A DNA stretch of 64,000 bases from Pseudomonas brassicacearum subsp. neoaurantiaca (GTDB lineage: Bacteria; Pseudomonadota; Gammaproteobacteria; Pseudomonadales; Pseudomonadaceae), in assembly GCF_013608025.1 (NCBI RefSeq), contig NZ_VDLV01000003.1, positions 62,001 through 126,000 on the forward strand. Reading direction: 5' to 3'. Below the pieces are notes generated by a model that saw only the letters and a list, made by a program, of their open reading frames with translations, did not search any database and was not told the DNA's origin. The position numbers were made by a program, and so were the translations under genes. Below, piece by piece: positions 52,038 to 61,459 of the stretch (its first letter is position 1; each line of letters begins with the position of its first letter).

Positions 52038-52064
52038 GAACTTTTGCCAAGCGCGTACGTTCAA
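52038..52064 (+). promoter_or_regulatory. Candidate AlgU (sigma-E) promoter, upstream copy
   Basis: GAACTT at 52038-52043, then a 16-bp spacer and TTCAA. It resembles the sigma-E consensus GAACTT-N16/17-TCTGA. It is 250 bp before algU and is a weaker match than the second site. Confidence 0.4.
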
Positions 52065-52231
52065 TAGACGGTTGTCTGCAAAAGGGAACAGCGTCGGGTT
52101 GGTGCAGGAATTCATCTGAATCCTCGTCCGACAGGCCCGGCGACAGATTATTCGCGCGGCCGGGGAATCTCGTGCTGCGTTTTTCGTGCGTGCCGGATCA
52201 GAGCGCGCCGGAAACTTGCTTTGAAGGGGGA

Positions 52232-52258
52232 GAACTTTTGCGAAAAGCCCGAGTCTAT
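52232..52258 (+). promoter_or_regulatory. AlgU-dependent promoter of algU
   Basis: GAACTT (52232-52237) followed after 16 bp by TCTAT (52254-52258), near the consensus for the extracytoplasmic factor AlgU/sigma-E, 60 bp before the algU ATG. Autoregulation of algU is known in Pseudomonas. Confidence 0.7.
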
Positions 52259-52317
52259 GTTTGCAAGCCCGGTCAATTGGTAATGCAAGCCTCCTTCGAG
52301 CTCATCGAGGAGTGTTC

Positions 52318-52899
52318 ATGCTAACCCAGGAAGAGGATCAGCAGCTGGTCGAACGCGTTCAGCGCGGCGACAAGCGAGCTTTCGATCTGCTAGTGCTGAA
52401 ATACCAGCACAAAATTCTCGGGTTGATCGTGCGTTTCGTGCACGACACCCATGAAGCCCAGGATGTTGCCCAGGAAGCCTTCATCAAGGCCTACCGCGCA
52501 CTTGGAAATTTTCGCGGGGATAGCGCGTTTTACACGTGGCTTTACCGCATCGCCATTAACACGGCGAAAAACTATCTGGTTTCACGCGGCCGCAGGCCGC
52601 CGGATAGCGATGTGAGTTCCGAGGATGCCGAGTTCTACGATGGCGATCATGGCCTGAAGGATCTCGAATCACCAGAACGTGCATTGCTGCGGGATGAGAT
52701 TGAAGGCACCGTCCATCGAACCATCCAGCAACTGCCTGAAGATTTGCGTACGGCTTTAACTTTACGTGAATTCGACGGTCTGAGTTACGAGGACATTGCG
52801 AGCGTCATGCAATGTCCGGTGGGTACCGTGCGCTCCCGGATCTTCCGCGCTCGGGAGGCCATCGATAAAGCCCTGCAACCGTTGTTGCAGGAAAACTGA
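52318..52899 (+). CDS. algU: AlgU, ECF sigma factor (sigma-E)
   Basis: The ATG at 52318 (MLTQEEDQQLVERVQRGDKR) gives 193 aa. Region 2 has DTHEAQDVAQEAFIKAYRAL and FYTWLYRIAINTAKNYL; region 4 has the HTH YEDIASVMQCPVGTVRSRIF. AlgU directs envelope-stress and alginate genes. It is held at the membrane by MucA and released through AlgW/MucP cleavage. It is followed by mucA, mucB and mucD. Confidence 0.97.
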   Translation: MLTQEEDQQLVERVQRGDKRAFDLLVLKYQHKILGLIVRFVHDTHEAQDVAQEAFIKAYRALGNFRGDSAFYTWLYRIAINTAKNYLVSRGRRPPDSDVSSEDAEFYDGDHGLKDLESPERALLRDEIEGTVHRTIQQLPEDLRTALTLREFDGLSYEDIASVMQCPVGTVRSRIFRAREAIDKALQPLLQEN

Positions 52900-52929
52900 G
52901 ACAGCGGCGACAGCCAAGAGAGGAACGCC

Positions 52930-53517
52930 ATGAGTCGTGAAGCCCTGCAGGAATCGCTGTCCGCAGTGATGGATAACGAAGCGGACGAATTGGAATTGCG
53001 TCGGGTATTGAATGCCTTTGACGATGTTGAAACCCGTGAGACCTGGGCTCGTTACCAGATCGCCCGGGCTGTCATGCACAAGGATCTGCTGCTTCCGCGT
53101 CTGGACATCGCTGCGGCGGTTTCTGCTGCACTGGCTGATGAAGCCGTACCGGCGAAAGCCTCCCGCGGACCATGGCGCAGCCTGGGCCGACTGGCTGTTG
53201 CCGCTTCGGTCACCGTCGCCGTGCTGGCGGGTGTACGTCTGTACAACCAGGATGAGATAGCTGGCGTGCAAATGGCGCAGCAGTCCAACCAGCCAAGCCT
53301 GGCGACGCCACAGGTCAAAGGTCCTGCGGTTCTGGCCGGTTACAGCGAAAGTTCGGAAGCCGCAGGTCCCATGACCAACGGGGTTCTGCAAGGACAGCCT
53401 GGCTGGCACGATCAGCGTCTGCCCAACTATCTGCGCCAGCATGCTCAACAAGCTGCGTTGAAAGGTACTGAAAGCGCTCTGCCATATGCTCGTGCAGCCA
53501 GTCTGGAAAACCGTTAA
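52930..53517 (+). CDS. mucA: MucA, anti-sigma factor
   Basis: This 195-aa protein starts MSREALQESLSAVMDNEADE, the RseA-type sigma-binding N-terminus. One membrane helix is at about 87-103. The periplasmic C-terminus ends SLENR. It sequesters AlgU until proteolysis. It lies 30 nt after algU and 8 nt before mucB. Confidence 0.95.
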   Translation: MSREALQESLSAVMDNEADELELRRVLNAFDDVETRETWARYQIARAVMHKDLLLPRLDIAAAVSAALADEAVPAKASRGPWRSLGRLAVAASVTVAVLAGVRLYNQDEIAGVQMAQQSNQPSLATPQVKGPAVLAGYSESSEAAGPMTNGVLQGQPGWHDQRLPNYLRQHAQQAALKGTESALPYARAASLENR

Positions 53518-53525
53518 GGAGGACC

Positions 53526-54473
53526 ATGCGCGCCATACCTCTCGTTTCGCTTCTGCTCGGTGGCTGGTGTGTGGCTCCAGCCTATGCCGGTGAGGCTCAG
53601 GACTGGCTCAATCGTCTGAGTCAGGCCGAGCAACAGCAGAGCTTCCAAGGTACTTTCGTTTACGAGCGTAACGGTAGTTTTTCTACCCATAACATCTGGC
53701 ATCGCGTCCAGGATGGCAAAGTCCGCGAGCGGTTGCTCCAGCTCGACGGTTCGGCACAGGAGGTCATGCGCATTGACGGACATACTCAATGCGTCAGCGG
53801 CACCTTGATCGCCGGGCTGGGAAACGCGCCTGATGGCACTGCACGGACGCTCGATCCGCAAAAACTCAAGAATTGGTACGACCTTGCCGTCATTGGCAAG
53901 TCGCGCGTGGCCGGGCGTCAGGCTGTCATTGTCGCCCTGACCCCTAAAGACCAGCATCGCTATGGCTTCGAGCTGCATCTGGACAAAGAGACCGGGTTGC
54001 CGCTCCAATCCCTGTTGCTTAATGACAAGGGTCAGTTACTCGAACGCTTCCAGTTCACTCGTTTGAATACCTCTGAGCCTTCGGAAGGTGACCTTCAGGC
54101 GAGTGTCGAGTGCAAGGCTGTCATTCAGGATTCCAATAAAGCTACCGCCGTGAAGACTACCTGGCATTCAGACTGGCTTCCGCCTGGTTTTGAACTGACC
54201 AGCAGCGTGGCACGCAATGATCCGGATACCAAGATCCAGGTCAATAGCCTCATGTATGACGACGGGCTCGCTCGTTTCTCGGTATTCTTGGAAGCGCTGA
54301 ATGGCGCCACCGCAACCGACACTCGGACCCAGCTTGGTCCCACCGCTGCGGTATCCCGCAGACTGACCACGCCCCAAGGCGAAATGATGGTCACGGTGGT
54401 GGGCGAGATTCCTATCGGTACGGCGGAACGGATCGCATTGTCCATGCGCTCTGATGTCCCGGCAGCCCAATAG
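53526..54473 (+). CDS. mucB: MucB, periplasmic regulator of MucA
   Basis: This 315-aa protein has a signal peptide (MRAIPLVSLLLGGWCVAPAY-AGEA). The RseB/MucB fold follows: NRLSQAEQQQSFQGTFVYER in the N-terminal domain and a C-terminal DDGLARFSVFLEALNG. It binds the periplasmic part of MucA and protects it from cleavage until lipids or misfolded proteins are sensed. It is in the algU operon. Confidence 0.95.
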   Translation: MRAIPLVSLLLGGWCVAPAYAGEAQDWLNRLSQAEQQQSFQGTFVYERNGSFSTHNIWHRVQDGKVRERLLQLDGSAQEVMRIDGHTQCVSGTLIAGLGNAPDGTARTLDPQKLKNWYDLAVIGKSRVAGRQAVIVALTPKDQHRYGFELHLDKETGLPLQSLLLNDKGQLLERFQFTRLNTSEPSEGDLQASVECKAVIQDSNKATAVKTTWHSDWLPPGFELTSSVARNDPDTKIQVNSLMYDDGLARFSVFLEALNGATATDTRTQLGPTAAVSRRLTTPQGEMMVTVVGEIPIGTAERIALSMRSDVPAAQ

Positions 54474-54704
54474 TACTTTGCTCAGGTGGCTCGATTGCGC
54501 AAGAGGCCGATGACGCCAAGGCTTGATCGAAATGCCGAAACTTCCTGTCAGCATTTTCATTTGCAAAATAACCAATTTTTTTCTATTAGGTCAGAGCCGC
54601 TCGGCTCTGGCCTTGTCTGTTTGCGGAACAGTAATACCGGCGTATCGTTCTCCGGTAGTCCTTGCTCCATATCGCTTAACCATGCTCGTCGTAACGGGAG
54701 CCGT

Positions 54705-56135
54705 ATGTCGATACCACGCTTGAAAACCTATCTTTCCATAGTTGCCACCGTGCTGGTCCTCGGTCAGGCCGTTCCTGCCGTGGCAGTGGAATTACCGGAC
54801 TTCACACAATTGGTCGAACAGGCTTCGCCCGCTGTCGTGAACATCAGTACCACACAGAAGTTGCCGGATCGCCGAGTCTCGGACCAGCAGATGCCGGATC
54901 TCGAAGGCCTGCCACCGATGTTGCGCGAGTTCTTCGAGCGGGGGATGCCGCAGCAACCGCGTTCGCCGGGTGGCGGTCGCCAGCGTGAAGCCCAGTCCCT
55001 TGGGTCGGGCTTCATCATTTCGCCTGATGGCTACATCCTGACCAACAACCATGTGATCGCCGATGCCGATGAGATCCTGGTGCGCCTGGCCGATCGCAGC
55101 GAGCTGAAGGCCAAGCTGATCGGCACCGACCCGCGCTCCGATGTGGCGCTGTTGAAAATCGACGGCAAGGACCTGCCGGTGCTCAAGCTAGGCAAGTCCC
55201 AGGATCTGAAGGCCGGTCAATGGGTCGTCGCCATCGGTTCGCCGTTCGGTTTTGACCACACCGTGACCCAAGGTATTGTCAGTGCCATCGGGCGTAGTCT
55301 GCCGAATGAAAACTATGTGCCTTTCATCCAGACCGACGTGCCGATCAACCCGGGTAATTCCGGTGGGCCGTTGTTCAACCTCAACGGTGAAGTGGTGGGC
55401 ATCAACTCCCAGATCTACACCCGTTCGGGCGGCTTCATGGGCGTTTCGTTCGCCATTCCGATCGATGTCGCCATGGATGTATCCAACCAACTGAAAAGCG
55501 AGGGTAAAGTCAGCCGCGGTTGGTTGGGTGTGGTCATCCAGGAAGTGAACAAGGATCTGGCCGAGTCGTTCGGGCTGGAGAAACCCGCCGGTGCGTTGGT
55601 TGCGCAGATTCAGGAAGGTGGTCCGGCCGCCAAGGGCGGTTTGCAGGTGGGTGACGTGATCCTCAGCCTCAATGGCCAGCCAATCATCATGTCCGCCGAC
55701 TTGCCACATCTGGTGGGCGCGCTCAAGGCTGGCGCCAAGGCCAACCTGGAAGTGATCCGCGAAGGCAAGCGCAAGAATGTCGAGCTGACTGTCGGCGCGA
55801 TTCCGGAAGAGGGTAAGGAACTCGAATCTCAGCCCAAGTCCGGCGTCGAGCGCAGCAGCAATCGCCTCGGTGTTGCGGTGGTCGAGCTGACTGAAGAGCA
55901 GAAGCGGACCCTGGAGCTGCAGGGTGGCGTGGTGATCAAGGAAGTGCAGGACGGTCCTGCTGCGCTGATCGGCCTGCAACCAGGCGACATCATTACGCAC
56001 CTGAACAACCAGGCCATCGGCTCCGCCAAGGAGTTCACCGACATTGCCAAGGCATTGCCGAAGAACCGCTCGGTGTCGATGCGTGTCCTGCGTCAGGGGC
56101 GTGCAAGCTTCATCACCTTCAAGCTGGCCGAATAA
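54705..56135 (+). CDS. mucD: MucD, DegP-type periplasmic serine protease
   Basis: The ATG at 54705 (MSIPRLKTYLSIVATVLVLG) after GGGAG gives 476 aa with a signal peptide. The catalytic triad is His116 (LTNNHVIAD), Asp146 (SDVALLKID) and Ser219 (NPGNSGGPL); two PDZ domains follow (about 280-370 and 380-470). It degrades misfolded proteins and limits AlgU activation. The 231 bp to mucB hold no mucC; P. aeruginosa has mucC there. Confidence 0.95.
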   Translation: MSIPRLKTYLSIVATVLVLGQAVPAVAVELPDFTQLVEQASPAVVNISTTQKLPDRRVSDQQMPDLEGLPPMLREFFERGMPQQPRSPGGGRQREAQSLGSGFIISPDGYILTNNHVIADADEILVRLADRSELKAKLIGTDPRSDVALLKIDGKDLPVLKLGKSQDLKAGQWVVAIGSPFGFDHTVTQGIVSAIGRSLPNENYVPFIQTDVPINPGNSGGPLFNLNGEVVGINSQIYTRSGGFMGVSFAIPIDVAMDVSNQLKSEGKVSRGWLGVVIQEVNKDLAESFGLEKPAGALVAQIQEGGPAAKGGLQVGDVILSLNGQPIIMSADLPHLVGALKAGAKANLEVIREGKRKNVELTVGAIPEEGKELESQPKSGVERSSNRLGVAVVELTEEQKRTLELQGGVVIKEVQDGPAALIGLQPGDIITHLNNQAIGSAKEFTDIAKALPKNRSVSMRVLRQGRASFITFKLAE

Positions 56136-56144
56136 GCCGAGCTG

Positions 56145-56179
56145 AAAAAAAACCGCCTCGATGTCGAGGCGGTTTTTTT
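56145..56179. terminator. Bidirectional terminator between mucD and the M48 gene
   Basis: The stem ACCGCCTCG/CGAGGCGGT has a 4-nt loop, with a run of A's before and T's after, so it serves both convergent genes. Confidence 0.92.
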
Positions 56180-56194
56180 ATGCCTGATGGATAT

Positions 56195-57628
56195 TCAACC
56201 CATCATGTCCTTGACCATCCGCTCTTGTTCCATGAGCTCCCGCTGCCGGGCATCGATGCGCGACGACAACGGGAAATTGCTTCCCGCACGTCGTTTGGCG
56301 AAGTCCAGTTGTTGGATGGCTTGACGATAATCGCCGACCAACGCGAAGTACTCGGCGCGGGCCTGGTGCAAACCGATGATGTTGCCCGACAAGCCACGCG
56401 TCTCCGCGACCATGTACCAGACGTCCGGATCGTCCGGACGGCTCTTGAGCAGGGTCTCCAACGCTTTTTCAGCATCGGCGGGACGATTCTGCTTGAGTAG
56501 CAGGTCGACACGGACCTGGTTGAGTGGGTAATTGCCCGGGTACTGGGTCAGCAGGCGGTCGACGCGAGATTGAGCGTCTGGCAGTTTGTTGCTGGTGATG
56601 TCCAGATCCACCTGGGCCAGGTTATAGATGATCTCGTTGGGTGATTTGGCCAGCAGCGGCTTGAGGTTTTCACGGGCCTCATTCAGCTGGCCGCCCTTGA
56701 CCTGGGCAATTGCCAGGCCATAGCGGGCCACGTCGTTCTTCGGGTTTTCGTCGAGCAGCGCGCGGAAGCGCTTGGCGGCCAGCCCCGGGGTTTCTTCATA
56801 CGTCAACTGGACCCGCGCGCGAATCAGTTGATAGCGCATGCTGTCTTCTATGCCCCCCGGCTTGGCCTGTTCGGCGCGGTTACGGGTGTCGGCGATACGC
56901 GACTCGGTAACCGGGTGAGTCAGCAGGAACTCCGGAGGGCGGGCGTCAAACCGGTACTGGCGCATCAGGCGCTCGAACATGGTCGGCATGGACCGAGGAT
57001 CGTATCCGGCCTTTTCCAGGTTCTGGATGCCGATGCGGTCGGCTTCCTGCTCGTTCTGGCGCGAGAAGCGCCGTTGTTCCTGAATGGCCGCGGCCTGGGT
57101 CCCGGCGATGGCAGCAATCCCGGCATCACCGCCACCGGCGGCGGCAACCACGATGCCAGCCAGCAGTGCCGCCATCATCGGCACTTGCATGCGCTGTTGA
57201 GCTTCCACGCCGCGGGCGAAGTGGCGCTGCGACAAGTGCGCCAGTTCATGGGCCATGACCGAGGCATATTCGCCTTCGGTTTGTGCGTTGAGGAACAGGC
57301 CGCCGTTGACCCCGACGATTCCGCCGGGTGCGGCGAAGGCGTTGAGCTGTGGGCTGTTGATCAGAATGAACTCCAGGCGCCGGTCATTGACCTGGCTGGT
57401 TTCCACCAGCTTGTAGACGCTGGTTTCGACGTAATCCTTGAGCTGCGGGTCGTTGAGTTGCGAGACCTGGCTACGCAGCAGGGCCAGCCAGGCGCGGCCC
57501 AATTGGTGTTCCTGTTCCGGCGAGACGATGGCAGAACTGGCATCGCCAAGTGACGGCAGGTCGTCGGCGAAGCCCGGTGAGGCGAGCAGGCAAGCGAGCG
57601 TCAGCAGGGTGGGGCGCAGAAATGTCAT
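56195..57628 (-). CDS. BepA-like M48 metalloprotease with TPRs
   Basis: The ATG at 57628 (MTFLRPTLLTLACLLASPGF) gives 477 aa with a signal peptide. Zinc motif HELAH is at residues 127-131, with the third ligand in NEQEADRIG (about 191). The C-terminal half is TPR repeats (about 280-470). This is the layout of BepA/YfgC, which checks assembly of LptD and other outer-membrane proteins in the periplasm. It is convergent with mucD and divergent from tusA. Confidence 0.9.
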   Translation of the reverse strand: MTFLRPTLLTLACLLASPGFADDLPSLGDASSAIVSPEQEHQLGRAWLALLRSQVSQLNDPQLKDYVETSVYKLVETSQVNDRRLEFILINSPQLNAFAAPGGIVGVNGGLFLNAQTEGEYASVMAHELAHLSQRHFARGVEAQQRMQVPMMAALLAGIVVAAAGGGDAGIAAIAGTQAAAIQEQRRFSRQNEQEADRIGIQNLEKAGYDPRSMPTMFERLMRQYRFDARPPEFLLTHPVTESRIADTRNRAEQAKPGGIEDSMRYQLIRARVQLTYEETPGLAAKRFRALLDENPKNDVARYGLAIAQVKGGQLNEARENLKPLLAKSPNEIIYNLAQVDLDITSNKLPDAQSRVDRLLTQYPGNYPLNQVRVDLLLKQNRPADAEKALETLLKSRPDDPDVWYMVAETRGLSGNIIGLHQARAEYFALVGDYRQAIQQLDFAKRRAGSNFPLSSRIDARQRELMEQERMVKDMMG

Positions 57629-57726
57629 GCACGAAGCCTTAGTCGACAAAGACCTTACTGTAGCCGGACAGCGTGTCCGGGACCAGATATTCTAGGCGGC
57701 TCGACGACCTGTTGCGGAGTGAAGCA

Positions 57727-57966
57727 ATGACCGATGATGTAGCCCACGATGCCGAACTGGACGCCAGCGGCCTGAATTGTCCGTTGCCGTTGCTCAAGGC
57801 CAAGTTGGAACTCAATCGCCTTGCCAGCGGCGCCGTGCTCAAGGTAACCGCCACGGACGCGGGCTCCCAGCGTGATTTCCGCACCTTTGCCCGATTGGCC
57901 GGTCATACGCTGCTGCGCGAAGAGGACGAGAACGGCGTCTACCGTTACTGGTTGAAAAAGGCCTGA
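57727..57966 (+). CDS. tusA: TusA-family sulfur carrier
   Basis: The ATG at 57727 (MTDDVAHDAELDASGLNCPL) gives 79 aa. The CPLP motif with Cys18 is the active-site signature of TusA/SirA/YedF sulfur carriers, which pass persulfide sulfur for tRNA thiolation and cofactors. It is divergent from the M48 gene and 30 nt upstream of the PerM-type gene. Alternatively it is a paralogue of TusA with another target. Confidence 0.85.
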   Translation: MTDDVAHDAELDASGLNCPLPLLKAKLELNRLASGAVLKVTATDAGSQRDFRTFARLAGHTLLREEDENGVYRYWLKKA

Positions 57967-57996
57967 AAGCCCGCAGCCCTCCCATAAGGATTTTTA

Positions 57997-59067
57997 ATGT
58001 TCAAGGTGTTACGCGACTGGATCCAGCGCTACTTCTCGGATGAAGAAGCAGTGGTGTTGGCCGTGCTGCTGTTCCTGGGGTTTACCGCCGTCCTGACGTT
58101 GGGCGGCATGCTCGCACCCGTGTTGGCGGGGATGGTATTGGCGTACCTGATGCAAGGGCTGGTCACCACGCTGGAGCGTATGCGGCTGCCGGGGTCCTTG
58201 GCGGTGGGGCTGGTGTTCGCTTTGTTCATGGGGCTGCTGGTGGTGTTCCTGGTGGTGATCGTGCCCTTGCTCTGGCATCAGTTGGTGACCCTGTTCAACG
58301 AGTTGCCAGGGATGCTCGCCAAGTGGCAATCGCTGCTGCTGTTACTGCCTGAACGCTATCCCCATCTAGTTTCCGATGAACAGGTGCTGCAGACGATCGA
58401 AGTGGTGCGCGGCGAAATCGGCAAGTTCGGCCAGTGGGCGCTGACGTTTTCCTTGTCCAGTTTGCCGCTGCTGGTGAACATCATGATCTACCTGGTGCTG
58501 GTGCCGATCCTGGTGTTCTTCTTTCTCAAGGACCGCGAGATGATCGGGCGCTGGGTCCGCGGTTATCTGCCGCGCGAACGGGCGTTAATCACCCGGGTCG
58601 CCCAGGAAATGAACCGACAGATCGCCAATTACATCCGCGGCAAGGTCATCGAAATCTTCATCTGCGGCGGCGTGACTTACATCGGCTTCGTCGCCCTGGG
58701 CCTCAACTACGCTGCGTTGCTGGCCTTGTTGGTGGGTATTTCCGTGGTGGTGCCTTACGTCGGCACCGTGGTCGTGACGGTGCCGGTCGCGTTGATTGCG
58801 CTGTTCCAGTGGGGCTGGAGCGATCAGTTCATCTACCTGATGGCGGTCTACGGAATCATCCAGACGCTGGACGGCAACGTGCTGGTGCCGCTGCTGTTTT
58901 CCGAGGCGGTGAACCTGCATCCGGTGGCGATCATCTGTGCGGTGCTGTTGTTTGGCGGGCTGTGGGGATTCTGGGGCGTGTTCTTCGCGATTCCCCTGGC
59001 GACGCTGTTCAAGGCGGTGTTGGATGCGTGGCCGAGCAAGGAACCGGTGGTGGCGCCGTTACTATAG
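57997..59067 (+). CDS. AI-2E/PerM family membrane transporter
   Basis: This 356-aa protein has about eight membrane helices. The middle TFSLSSLPLLVNIMIYLVLV then FFLKDREMIG, and QTLDGNVLVPLLFSEAVNLH near the C-terminus, are signature regions of the PerM/UPF0118 (AI-2E) family. Members are exporters or antiporters; the substrate here is unknown. It is co-transcribed with tusA by position. Confidence 0.9.
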   Translation: MFKVLRDWIQRYFSDEEAVVLAVLLFLGFTAVLTLGGMLAPVLAGMVLAYLMQGLVTTLERMRLPGSLAVGLVFALFMGLLVVFLVVIVPLLWHQLVTLFNELPGMLAKWQSLLLLLPERYPHLVSDEQVLQTIEVVRGEIGKFGQWALTFSLSSLPLLVNIMIYLVLVPILVFFFLKDREMIGRWVRGYLPRERALITRVAQEMNRQIANYIRGKVIEIFICGGVTYIGFVALGLNYAALLALLVGISVVVPYVGTVVVTVPVALIALFQWGWSDQFIYLMAVYGIIQTLDGNVLVPLLFSEAVNLHPVAIICAVLLFGGLWGFWGVFFAIPLATLFKAVLDAWPSKEPVVAPLL

Positions 59068-59102
59068 TGGCCGAACTGTAAGTGGGTGAGGCTGCCGGCC
59101 CT

Positions 59103-59177
59103 TTCGCGAGCAGGCTCGCTCCCACAGGGGATTGATTAACGCCACTAATCCAGTGTGGGAGCGAGCCTGCTCGCGAA
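59103..59177. repeat. REP pair after the PerM-type gene
   Basis: Inverted 24-bp arms at 59103-59126 and 59154-59177 with the GCAGGCTCGCTCCCAC core, between the convergent PerM-type and bcp genes. Confidence 0.88.
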
Positions 59178-59203
59178 GAGGCCAGTGCTGACAGCGAAAA
59201 ACT

Positions 59204-59677
59204 TCAGGCCTTGTTCAGCGCCTGAGCCGCCGCCAACACCGCATCCACATGCCCCGGCACTTTCACGCCGCGCCATTCCTGGCGCAGCACACCGTTCTGG
59301 TCGATCAGGAATGTGCTGCGATCAACGCCCAGGTATTCCTTGCCGTACAGCTTCTTGAGCTTGATCACGTCGAACAACTGACAAACCGCTTCGTCCTTGT
59401 CGCTGATCAGCTCGAAGGGGAATTCCTGCTTGCACTTGAAGTTCTCGTGGGACTTGAGGCTGTCCCGGGAAACGCCGAACACTTCGGTGTTGGCGGCCTG
59501 GAACTGCGCGTATTGATCACGGAAACCCTGGCCTTCGGTGGTGCAGCCGGGGGTGCTGTCTTTCGGATAGAAGTAGATGACCACCTGCTTGCCTTTCAGG
59601 GCCGCGAGGCTGACGGTCTGCCCGCTGGTGGCGGGCGCTTGGAAATCGGTAACCGGCTGGTCGACGGCAACGGCCAT
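59204..59677 (-). CDS. bcp: Bcp/PrxQ-type peroxiredoxin
   Basis: This 157-aa protein has the peroxidatic Cys45 in PKDSTPGCTTEGQGFRD and the typical KQVVIYFYPKD strand. The resolving Cys five residues later in E. coli Bcp is absent (Gly-Gln-Gly), leaving Cys in FKCKQEF and AVCQLF. It reduces peroxides in the cytoplasm. It is 10 nt downstream of gcvR, so probably co-transcribed. Confidence 0.92.
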   Translation of the reverse strand: MAVAVDQPVTDFQAPATSGQTVSLAALKGKQVVIYFYPKDSTPGCTTEGQGFRDQYAQFQAANTEVFGVSRDSLKSHENFKCKQEFPFELISDKDEAVCQLFDVIKLKKLYGKEYLGVDRSTFLIDQNGVLRQEWRGVKVPGHVDAVLAAAQALNKA

Positions 59678-59687
59678 GAACGCTTCC

Positions 59688-60248
59688 TTACATTGGGTTT
59701 TGTGGACGCCACGGTTCGATCAGGGCATCCAGGTTCATCGCGTCGGCGAAATCCAGGAACTGATCGCGCAGCCAACTGATCTGGGTGCCGGCCGGCAGTG
59801 TCACGGTGAACGTGGCGTTGAGCATGGTGCCGCCGGTCTGCGGAGCCTGGTAGGTGTCGCAGGTCAGGTTCTCCAGCTCGACGTGATGATCCATGAAGAA
59901 CTGGCATAGCTCGTTGATGATGTCCGGGCGATAGGCCGAACTTACGTAGGCTACATAGGGCAGGGCCTGGGGACGATTTTCCAGCGCCGCGCTGCGTACC
60001 ACGTTGACGGTGAACGCGTGCTTCTTGGCCAGCAAGGGCAGGCTGCCCTCCAGGCGGGCCAGGGCGTCCCAACTGCCGGAGATTTCCAGCACGAGCGCGC
60101 TGCATTCGCCATGACGGGTCAGGCGTGACGTCACGACGGCGCAGCGATTCTCATGGCTGGCGCGGCACAGGACGTTAGTCAGCTCCATGGGGTTGGCGCC
60201 AAGGGCACTGATGACAAGGAATTGTTCGCGGACTGTGGGGGTGGACAT
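59688..60248 (-). CDS. gcvR: Glycine cleavage regulator GcvR (ACT-domain protein)
   Basis: This 186-aa protein has two ACT domains (VREQFLVISALGANPMELTN and the second near YVSSAYRPDIINELCQFFMD). The family is the GcvR-type regulators in the gap upstream of dapA in Pseudomonas. It is divergent from dapA and followed by bcp. It may sense glycine. The role is inferred from family. Confidence 0.85.
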   Translation of the reverse strand: MSTPTVREQFLVISALGANPMELTNVLCRASHENRCAVVTSRLTRHGECSALVLEISGSWDALARLEGSLPLLAKKHAFTVNVVRSAALENRPQALPYVAYVSSAYRPDIINELCQFFMDHHVELENLTCDTYQAPQTGGTMLNATFTVTLPAGTQISWLRDQFLDFADAMNLDALIEPWRPQNPM

Positions 60249-60563
60249 GCAGCATTCCTAAAGCGATGAGCGGTCGATACGTTTCAGCTCGGCGCGGTGA
60301 CAGCCTGGGAAACCGAACGGTTCAAGCCCTGTGCCTGGAGGGGGCAATGCGTTGCAGGACAACACAAATACACCCGGGATAAACGCAGGATCGGGGCTTG
60401 GAGCGACGAAAACGGAGGCTAGGAACCGGCGTATGAGCTTATCAGTACCGATCAAAGCCTGAAGGGTAGCGAAAACCATCGCCAAGGGGAATGGGAGTTC
60501 GCTTGTACAAGCATCTTGGCGCCAGTACCATTACCGCTCTCTTTTTCCGGCAGGAGCGGTTTC
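60249..60563. other. Divergent promoter region of gcvR and dapA
   Basis: This 315-bp gap holds no convincing gene. It must contain promoters for both directions and the dapA ribosome binding site (CAGGAG, 60551-60556). I see no repeat or clear motif. Confidence 0.5.
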
Positions 60564-61442
60564 ATGATTGCGGGCAGTATGGTGGCACTGGTCACTCCCA
60601 TGGATGCACAAGGGCGTCTTGACTGGGACAGCCTCAGCAAACTCGTGGACTTCCATCTCAAGAACGGCACCCATGCCATCGTCGCAGTCGGTACTACCGG
60701 CGAGTCGGCAACCCTTGATGTAGAAGAACACATCGCCGTGATCAAAGCCGTGGTCAAACAGGTTGCCGGGCGTATTCCGGTCATCGCCGGCACGGGCGCC
60801 AATTCGACCCGCGAAGCCGTCGAGCTGACCCGCAACGCCAAGGCAGCCGGGGCCGATGCCTGCCTGCTGGTCGTTCCGTACTACAACAAGCCGACCCAGG
60901 AAGGCTTGTACCAACACTTCAAGCATATTGCCGAAGCCGTCGACATCCCGCAGATCCTCTATAACGTTCCCGGCCGCACCTCCTGCGACATGCAGGCCGA
61001 GACCGTGATCCGCCTGTCCACCGTACCGAACATCATCGGCATCAAGGAAGCCACCGGCGACCTGAAGCGCGCCAAGGCCATCCTCGATGGCGTGGGCAAG
61101 GATTTCCTCGTGCTGTCCGGTGATGATCCGACCGCTGTAGAACTGATCCTGATGGGTGGCAAGGGCAACATCTCCGTCACTGCCAACGTTGCCCCGCGCG
61201 AAATGGCCGACCTGTGCGAGGCGGCGCTGAACGGCGACGCCGAGACCGCTCGGGCGTTGAACGAAAAACTGATGCCGCTGCACAAGGACCTGTTCGTCGA
61301 AGCCAACCCGATCCCGGTGAAGTTTGCCTTGGTCGAAATGGGCCTGATGCACGAAGGCATCCGCCTGCCACTGACCTGGCTGAGCACCCCTTGTCACGAA
61401 ACGCTGCGGCAGGCCATGCGCCAGTCCGGCGTCCTGGTTTAA
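60564..61442 (+). CDS. dapA: 4-hydroxy-tetrahydrodipicolinate synthase DapA
   Basis: The ATG at 60564 ([20 protein letters not shown]) follows CAGGAG and gives 292 aa. Schiff-base Lys161 is in [11 protein letters not shown], Tyr133 in [13 protein letters not shown], and GTTGESATL binds pyruvate. It makes the first committed step to lysine and diaminopimelate. It is 17 nt upstream of bamC. Confidence 0.97.
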   Translation: MIAGSMVALVTPMDAQGRLDWDSLSKLVDFHLKNGTHAIVAVGTTGESATLDVEEHIAVIKAVVKQVAGRIPVIAGTGANSTREAVELTRNAKAAGADACLLVVPYYNKPTQEGLYQHFKHIAEAVDIPQILYNVPGRTSCDMQAETVIRLSTVPNIIGIKEATGDLKRAKAILDGVGKDFLVLSGDDPTAVELILMGGKGNISVTANVAPREMADLCEAALNGDAETARALNEKLMPLHKDLFVEANPIPVKFALVEMGLMHEGIRLPLTWLSTPCHETLRQAMRQSGVLV

Positions 61443-61459
61443 TTGAGGAAGTACAACGC

